Origin: Hofstenia miamia
Taxonomy: Eukaryota > Xenacoelomorpha > Acoela > Hofsteniidae
DNA: 48,069 nucleotides
Direction of reading: 5' to 3'
NCBI GenBank assembly: GCA_900660155.1
Contig: CABFPE010000349.1
Span: 436,021 to 484,089 of the forward strand
The number at the start of each line of letters is the position of its first letter. Position 1 is the first letter of the stretch. Shown here one piece after another: positions 36,401-45,400 of this stretch. Both the position numbers and the translations under genes were made by a program. Under the pieces are notes generated by a model. The model ran no database searches. It was given only the letters and a program-made list of their open reading frames with translations, and was not told the DNA's origin.

Positions 36401-39400
36401 CTTCTTCTACAATTCTCCACCACTGCCTGGTCTATCAACAACTGATCTTTGCATCCTCTCGTCTTTGTCCTACATCCCTTCTGCTCCTCTGGTATCAACC
36501 TATTCTGTTCTAAGTAACATGCCAGCCTACTTGAAATCACTGAAGTTAGCAATGTCCACGTTGTTGGCAGACATGTTATTGGCCTGAAGTTACTTGCTTC
36601 ACTACCTTTCTTTGGGTCCTTCTGTATGAGAAATGTCCTTCCCACTACCATCCACTCTGGACACCCACTCACCACACACTCCTCCAATGCTACTGCTAGT
36701 CTCTCATGAACACTTGTGAATTTCTTCAGCCAATACCCATGTACCTCATCTCTGCCTGGCGACTTCCAATTCTTCATCTTCTTTAGAGCCTCCTTCAGCT
36801 TTGCAGTTGTGATTACTTCTTCTTCTTGCCTGACTTCCTTCTGCATCTGCACACTCTCTATCTCTGGTCCTGCACTTCCGCATATGTTCTCCCAGAACAT
36901 TACTGCGTCCTTACCTGCTCTAGCTGTAGCCTTTTTTCCTGCATCTAGTTCTTTGTAGAATCGTCCTTCTTGGGCCTCAAACTTCATGTTGTCTCTTGCT
37001 TCAATATTATCATTATTATTTAAAGGACAATCAACTCGGTCGCCACGTAAAACTGCCCAATTGTAACCTTCAACTGCATAACATTTTTAAAGATGTATAC
37101 TAAAGGAGAGAAGTATAAATTCTATCTTGGCAAGACTAAATAAAACAAAATTTTGACCTTATGCTCAAATTCAAAACAGCAAACAGGCGTGCAATGTGTC
37201 TACAAGTTTAATCTAAAAATCATGTAAATAATAATAAACTTACATTTCAAGGACCATGCGTAGTTGTTCAAGCTTAGAAATATTCTCTCTGACATTCGAC
37301 GAATATTTGGATTCATTGATGATATCACGACTAGCATCGAGTACAGCCTAAAAACATTTTAAATTAATTAAAGAATCTATACGAATTTAGTCTACGATTT
37401 ATGTAAAGTAAAATATAGGTGTGAGTTTTAAAAAAATGATAAGGGAAAACGAACTTGTAGCTCCGAAGGCCGTTTAAGCTTGATTTTATGCTGAGCAGAG
37501 GAATTTAGGCAGCCCCCATACGATTCAAAAAGTTCAAAGAATTTTTTGTGATATACTTCCATCTTTAATTTCTGCTTAGGTTGCCGGTCACCATGACGAA
37601 TAACCGCGATCACACACCTGAGTTCCATTCTAAACAAGGTAGACTTCATAAATAGCCAAAGATAAAAGTTTGTTTTTTGGATCATACCATGTGAAGTTCA
37701 ATAGGAATCCGCTAAAAAATTTGTCCTTTTACAAAAAATTTAATTTCGGACTAATATGAGAAACAAAAGTACTTCCATTATGATATGGCTCCTAAGATAT
37801 TAAACAAGTTGCTGTTCTCATTTTTCCATAATAAATCCAAAATAAATTACATTGTTCCACGAGTAGTTGGCACCATAGGGATTTCTTCGTTCATCACCGC
37901 CACGTGAAGTGGGATGTTGAAGTCCGGCGGACACTGGCGGAGCGACTGACGCAAACACATCGTACTAAACGACTTTCATTGACTCAATGTAGGAAAATTC
38001 TACACAAATTCTCTCATGAAACAATCATTTCTGATAGATAGGTTTCTTGTTTTTACAATTATATGGTAAGTAGCAACTAAAAATTAAAACCATACCAATT
38101 CAAAAAAAAATCAAGCATTGTTTGAAGTTAAAATTCACAAAAATTGCAATTGGGAACTTAAAAATGAGGCCGAGTTTTAATAGAAAGAATGAAATAGTAT
38201 CTCACCCAAGAATCTTAGCGCAATCATCGTAGTACTTTGAAGAGTTTTTGACAAAACTGAATCCGTTGACATCACAAACATAAGATTTGCCATTGGACCT
38301 CAAAAGATCGAAACCGCACACCGTTTGCTAAAATGAAACGCGAAATGAAATGCACAAACTTCTGTATGATAATTGCTTTAGATTTACATACAGATATACA
38401 TAAAATTCTTGATTAAGTTATTAACGAAGAATTGTTAAAGCTATCTTCTAGAAGTTGATAATCTGAACAATCCAGTTCTTAGGAATCTATAAAATTCGAT
38501 AATATGAAAAATTCAGTCGATTATAAGCAAAACTTCCGAAATTCTCCTATATGACGATTTATCAATTCGATCAAACTACAAATATTTCAGACTTGTCAAC
38601 GAGCCGAGCCGAGCCGAGCCGAGCCGAGTATTGGATATACAACGACCCCAAAACGAGCCGTTTTTAAGGAAGCCAAATTTATAGTGCTGCTTGTTAATTT
38701 GATTATGCAGATTTTTTTATTATTTCATTCAACATTTCTTACTTTTAATCTTATTTTAGAAATGTTTATTAAATAATTGGAAGAGCAATGTAAAAAATTC
38801 TGAGAGCACAATATTTAAAAAAAATATCGAGCTGAAACGAGCGTAATTGAAAGATTTCATGTGGCGAGCCGAGCCGAGCCGAGCCGACCTTACTCAAAAT
38901 TTAAACGAGCCGAGCCGAGCTTAGAAATTACGGCGCGTTGACAAGTCTGGTCACACTTAAAACAAATGTAACAGCATTTAAGTAAAACAATGAAGATAAA
39001 AACAAAAAACGAATGATTGATTACACATATACTTGAAAATTGATTTCTTAACGATTGAAAAAAGTTGAATTATAGATTCCACAGGATATGCAACTATAGT
39101 AGAGGAAAAGGCTTCCCATTTAGGGAAAAAGAAGCTAAAATAAATATTACAGTATCCCATGATGTGGCAATACCAGACAGGATATTATGGGCTCAGGCAT
39201 GGTAGTACAAAGCAATAACATTCGGAGAGAAGAATGTCCCATGGAATGAATAAGTTTATTATCATTGATATTATCTAAACTACAGTTCCAGACCTTTCAA
39301 GGGATTCATAAAATTTATTTAACAAATATGAGATTCTCCAATAAATTCCTTAAATTAATAAAGGGACCAGAAATATAAACTTGAAAAAATGATTTAATAT

Positions 39401-42400
39401 TTTAAATTTGATTCAGATATAATAGGAGAAAAATATATAGCTTTGTTTTCATTTATGAATCTTTAAATAATTGAAATGATACTTCAATTTGGGAAAATGA
39501 AAACTCAAATAGACTCAATATTAACAGAAATTAATTGTCATTTATGCAAATTTAATGTGGATCGGGTCTTATTTTTATCCTGCACCGGTCGGGGCAAATA
39601 CCAAAGAAACAAACAACGGTTCATACAACCTTGAGTTTTAATCGACGATCTGCTATTAAATAAATAATTTGTTCTTTAGTTCTGGTTTTAGCCAAGTTCT
39701 TGAAAATACATGAAATCCGGTCAAGTTAAACATACTCCTATTTCTACTAGAATATAAATTGCAAATATATATTTAAAATTGAATGTAAGAAATTCTTCAA
39801 TTTAAATTTGAAGACTTTCAACGGTAATCACCGTTTTCTACGAAGATATATAACTTTCAACAATATCTTGAACAGACTTGTCAACGAGCCGACATGTTCA
39901 AGCTCGGCTCGGCTCGTTTAAATTTTGAGTAAGTTCGGCTAGATCGGCTCGCCACATAAAATCTTTCAATGAGTCTCGTTTCAGGTCGATATTTTTTTTA
40001 AAAATATCGTGCTCAAAGAATTTTTTACATAGCTCTTCCTATTATTTAATAAACATTTCTTAAATAAGATTATAGGAAAGGCATACTGACGGCAAAAAAT
40101 AAGAAAAATCTCCATAATCAAATTAACAAGCAGAACTATAAACTTGCTTTAACTAAAATAGGCTCGTTGTATATCAAATACTGTGCTCAAGCTTGGCTCG
40201 GCTCGGCTCGTTGACAAGTCTGATCTTGAAACATAGCATCAGTTACTACATAAAACTTTCAACTTACGTTAAACAGGAGACAAACTGTCCGCGCAATATA
40301 CTTTTCATAATGCCCCAGAAGCACTGGATATCTCACTTCTTTGCCATGCGTATCCCGCTCCACTTTTCCATCTAAGCCAGGTGCTTTGCGAGCCTCCGCA
40401 TGCGCGTAATCAGGTCCAACCGCATATACCTAAATTATATTAATAAGTAGTCCAAAATCATTGAATAACAATTTAAAAAATGTTAATTGTACAGTGGTCT
40501 ACCAAAATAAAAAAAGCAAAGTAAATATATGAATAGATGGTCCAAAAGATACAAAACAATTCACTATAGCCACTCTTTTTAAGTACCTGTAAACAAAATG
40601 AAACACGAACAATTTGTTTTACTACTGACGGAAATCTACAATTGCTATAAATGAGCTTAGGTAATATCGGCTCCTACCAAGTGACTGCATTTGATAACCC
40701 AAATGGAAGTTTTTCGTTAATACACCCACACATTATCACATACACAGGATTTTCAAACTTGTATCTTCTTCTTCTAGACAGATTGAATGGAAATTAATCT
40801 TCAGTGAGATATATTTGCTATAGTTTAGATAGATATTGTTATATATTGTCCTTGCCACATGGGATCGGACACGCAAAACTGAACCGTCAATCGAAACCGA
40901 ATATTTCTTTTTAGTTTTTGTATGAGTTTTTTTTAACCATTGTCAGATTGGTCAATTCAAGGCTATTCCGACGCTATCTTTGGATTTTATCAGTTGACAA
41001 TAATTGACGAGATACCGTTTGTCAAACATGAGCTCTCCCCTGCTGAAAAAATTCTAATTGTGCGAGTCCATCAGTATTTCATTAAAGAAAAGCATGAAGG
41101 AAGGGCAGGATCTCAAAGACCAGTACGGAAGCGTGTAGCTGAAGCGCTAGGCTTCTCAACAAATACTGTTGCTAGGACTATTGCTCAGTGGAACAAGAAT
41201 AAGGATCCATCATTTTCAGATGAACCGGTCGTCAGAGGGAGACCCCCTGTATGCTACTCTGCTACTCTAACTACCTTTCTACGCCAAACTTTAAAGGCAT
41301 TATTCGAAACATTCAATGCTTATCGCTTCTAAATTAAATGTAGTTTCTAAAATATATGGATGGTTCAGCAAATTCGAAATTTTGTACTTTTGACAACTGT
41401 TTAACCGGTGTCAGACCCCAAATGGCGAGGACAATAATTAAGGTAATTGTTGTTAAACTAAAAATAATCTGAATTAATTGACTAATCATTAGCAATTAAA
41501 ACAACGCTTGATGCAAACAAAAAGTTTTTAGAAAAATCTAAGTTGACAAAATTGCTAAAGCAACTGTTTTCAATGCTAATACTTTGTAGAATTTATCCGG
41601 CCAATTTTAAGATTTGAATGACTTTAAAAGTGGAAAGTAGATGTTGTCGTAAGAGAAAATCAAATGATTACTTTAACGTCACAGCCGTCAGTGGGCTTAA
41701 AGTCTTCATAGATGTAGGAACCAGCTCGCCGCACTCGATTGTGAGAAGAGTAGCGACTGCTCAGATCTCCGATTTTCCTGAAAAGTTTTTGGCTCCCGCC
41801 ACCGGCTGATGAGGGAAAATAGATGCAAATGTTGTGATCTTCTGCATTGATGGGCTTCTCCACAAACGGCTTATGGAACGTAACACCGTTGACAATGATA
41901 AAGTCATCATCTTCAACCAGTTGTGAATCTAAACATCTCTTAGAAATGTTTGTGCATCAATTAAAGATACATAGTGTCTGGGACAATTGCATTAACCTTT
42001 GATTCAAAAGAATGCAATTTATCTCACTCATTAAATTTGATGGAACCCTAGACCAGTAGCGTAGACAGAATAAAAAATCAGGAGGGGCAGAATAATTTCC
42101 TGGATGGGCAATAAATTGATTAAATTAAAATTTTGAAAAAAAAATGCAGGACATTATTCAGTTTTGTAAATATTTAGTATATATATATATATACTAATAC
42201 CTCCCTCTCCCTAGTATGGTTTTTGGAAAAAACCGCTACATAGAGGGAGGGGAGGAAAATTTTCCATACTACATAGAGGGAGTTTGGGATTTTGGCCGAA
42301 AATTAACTTTTTGGCTATTACTCCCTAAAAAATCCATCGATCCCTTAAATATTTTGCATGAAGGTAGTGACTACCAAAAGACTATGTCCTACAAAAATTC

Positions 42401-45400
42401 AGGAATTTATGTGGGAAATTCAGCTTATATGGTTATGTGGAAAAAATACATAGAGGGAGGTATTAGTATATATATTATATAATTATATATATATATATAT
42501 ATAACTCTGAAATGCATATTTTAGATAATAATTTAACATGTACCGGAATTCTTGTGAATTGCATATTAAATTTGATGTGAAAGTTATTTAAATAGGGCCA
42601 TTGACCATTTATTAATCTCTGCCCCCCTCCCGTAGCTACGCCAGTGATCTAGACAATTATACTTTAGGCAAAGTTACACAAAACTATTGAACAACTGAAC
42701 TACGAAAACCATAAGCATGTTGACAATCTGTAGTAGAGAGTGATAATATGAGGTAAACATGGACCCGAAACTTTGACTTTGATTTGAGGTTATAGCTCTC
42801 TGTCCAATCAAATGATCATTAACATTAATCACGTTCTGATAGGGGAAACAGCAATTCATTGGTATTACTTAACATCTTCGATCCTTCTCAAATCAAACGG
42901 TGATTTAGATCAGTATGTTTTTAGTAATCAATCTAATATTTGTACGTGAACTTGACCCGATCCGACCCGACCCGACCCGAACCGAACTAATATCGGGTAG
43001 CCGATGTCACTCTCAATCCCCAGAGGCATTAACTTTAATCCTTCGTACAGTGTCGTACGCAGGATTTTCTTTGGCATTACCAAATGCGAGGCGAAGACCC
43101 GCGAAAATATTGAGAAATTTTTGATTCATCCAATCAAAATCATCCATTCCGTACGCCACTCACCCCGTAAACGAAACTAGTAAAAAATGTCGGACAACAA
43201 TCAAGAAAGAGCACGTTTTATATTTCCAAAAAACTTGAAAATCTTATTAAAATTATGATTAGGTATAATAAAGTAAAGTGAAAAATCAAGGTTCTAGAGC
43301 AAATAAATCAAATTTATAAAGTAAAGTGAAAAATCAAGGTTCTAGAGCAAATAAATCAAATTTATAACCATCAAATTTATAAAATTCATGCACAGCCTAA
43401 TAAAAAATATCATTAGCTATATTAAAACGTGTACTAAAAATTCTTTTAAATTTCAAAATCATTGTGACATCTACTCTGTCGTGCCTTTAGTTTAAAAATT
43501 TCCGTTAATGATCATTAAAGAAGTAGAATTAATTTAGTGTATAAATTATTAAGCAAATGGCTAACCATCATAATCGACAGCATCACGATCAAGGACTACA
43601 TAACGCGGGACGGGGATGTTTTCTTCCTCCAAACGCTGGTAGATTAATCGCCTAAAATGTGAAAAATTCTAAATGTAGAATACTACTTAAAGCACTGTGC
43701 AGTGCCAAAAATTCGGTGAATGTGCTTTACAAAGCTAAATTTTTCTCTGGATGGGATATAATTTAATTTATAAAACCAATTGTAAGTAACAATTGGAAAT
43801 CAATCTACTGATCCATCTGTGTGCCACGTTGTAAGTCTTGATCTCATCTACATGATGTGATTTTGGATCATCATATATATTGAGTTTGGTAGATTAACGT
43901 GAATGGAATTTAAACATAAAAATCACTAAATGATTTCGCATCCGAAGCGGAAATTTCAATTCCGTTAGAGAGTCAACATCAAAAATACGCCATAAGTTTA
44001 TAACTATAGCAACAACAATTAGTTCCTCTCCACAGCTTGAGCCTATGAAAACTAGCTCCGTCAACATGCTACATCAACATTTATAAAATCATAATTAACC
44101 ATTAAACAAAATATGATATCACTATCAATTCCAGGAAATATGAGATATCACTATCAATTCCAGGAAATATGAGATATAACTATCAATTCTAGGAAATATG
44201 AGATATCACTATCAATTCCAGGAAATATGTCAACAAGTGTACCGATCAAACAGAATTTTCTGCATCTCCAGATCATTGAGCACCAGCGGTTGCCGTAGCT
44301 GCGCATATTGAATAGCTTTCTGAAGCGGAAACCCACTGGAATAGAACGATATCAGACATGTTACAATTGGCCACTCTTCAATGGGATTGTTTATGATCAT
44401 CTAAATTTTAAAATCAAACACAATATATGAATAAGCAATGTAAAAAATATATACAATAATTACAAATTTGCGGATTGAAAATTTAGGAATTAGTGAAAAT
44501 CTCATATGTAATGGGATCACCGCGATGTATTTGTTTTTTGTATTACAGTGTTTAATTTATAGCGGCAGTTTAATCCATTGGTTTATGGTATTAAAACAAA
44601 ATGTGTGACTTCGGTTATTGAAGCTAAACAATTTTGGGTTTTTAATGTTGTTAAGTTTTCAGAAAATTTTGAGATTCTGCTTTACTTAGCCATTTATTCA
44701 GTAGACAAAGTGTTGGATACTCAATGAGTCTATATGGTTTTTGGGATATAGTTTAGCGTTCTTATTGCCCAGTTATACATTTTTGTAAGTTGCGTTCCTT
44801 TTTATTAGACAGATTTTGGAGAAGAAACCTGCAATAATTAATTTACTTGGAACAATAGAATGTATCAATTGGGTATGATGCAATTTTCTTGTCTCGTATG
44901 CTATAAAGTGGTTTTAGGCTAGCAGCTAATTCCTTGATTTTTAGAGAAAAAATTGTCTAATGTTATTTTATTATTAAGTTCCACCCCAAGGTATTGAACA
45001 TTTGCATTTTTATAAATAGTTTCATTTTCATTGTAGAGTCTTAATTTGTAAATTGAAATTCTCAGGAATAATTTTCAGTTTGTTATTATTAAAGTATAAT
45101 GCTAGTTTATCAAGTTCATCTTGAAGAAACTTTGTTGCTAAAACCGGGGTTTTCAAGGTATTTACAAGGCATGAATCATCAGCATGTTGATATAGATCAT
45201 TATATAAAATTACATGAGACATATCGTTCAACATTTAGAAAAAACATGATATTACCAAGCACGCCTCCTTGTGTCAGTAGCAATGTATCGAATTTCTAAT
45301 AAATCCTTCCTTGAAAAATTCTCTGCACAAAATTGAGAAATCCATGGAATTAAATGCTTTGCCTAAATCTAAGCAAGCAGTGGCAGTAGCTAAATTTTTC

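Noticed and set aside
37011..37243. Missing PPIP5K exon between exon 9 and the LINE
   Set aside because: The expected [12 protein letters not shown] block was found intact at 33825-33910, on the far side of the LINE, and phases match directly.
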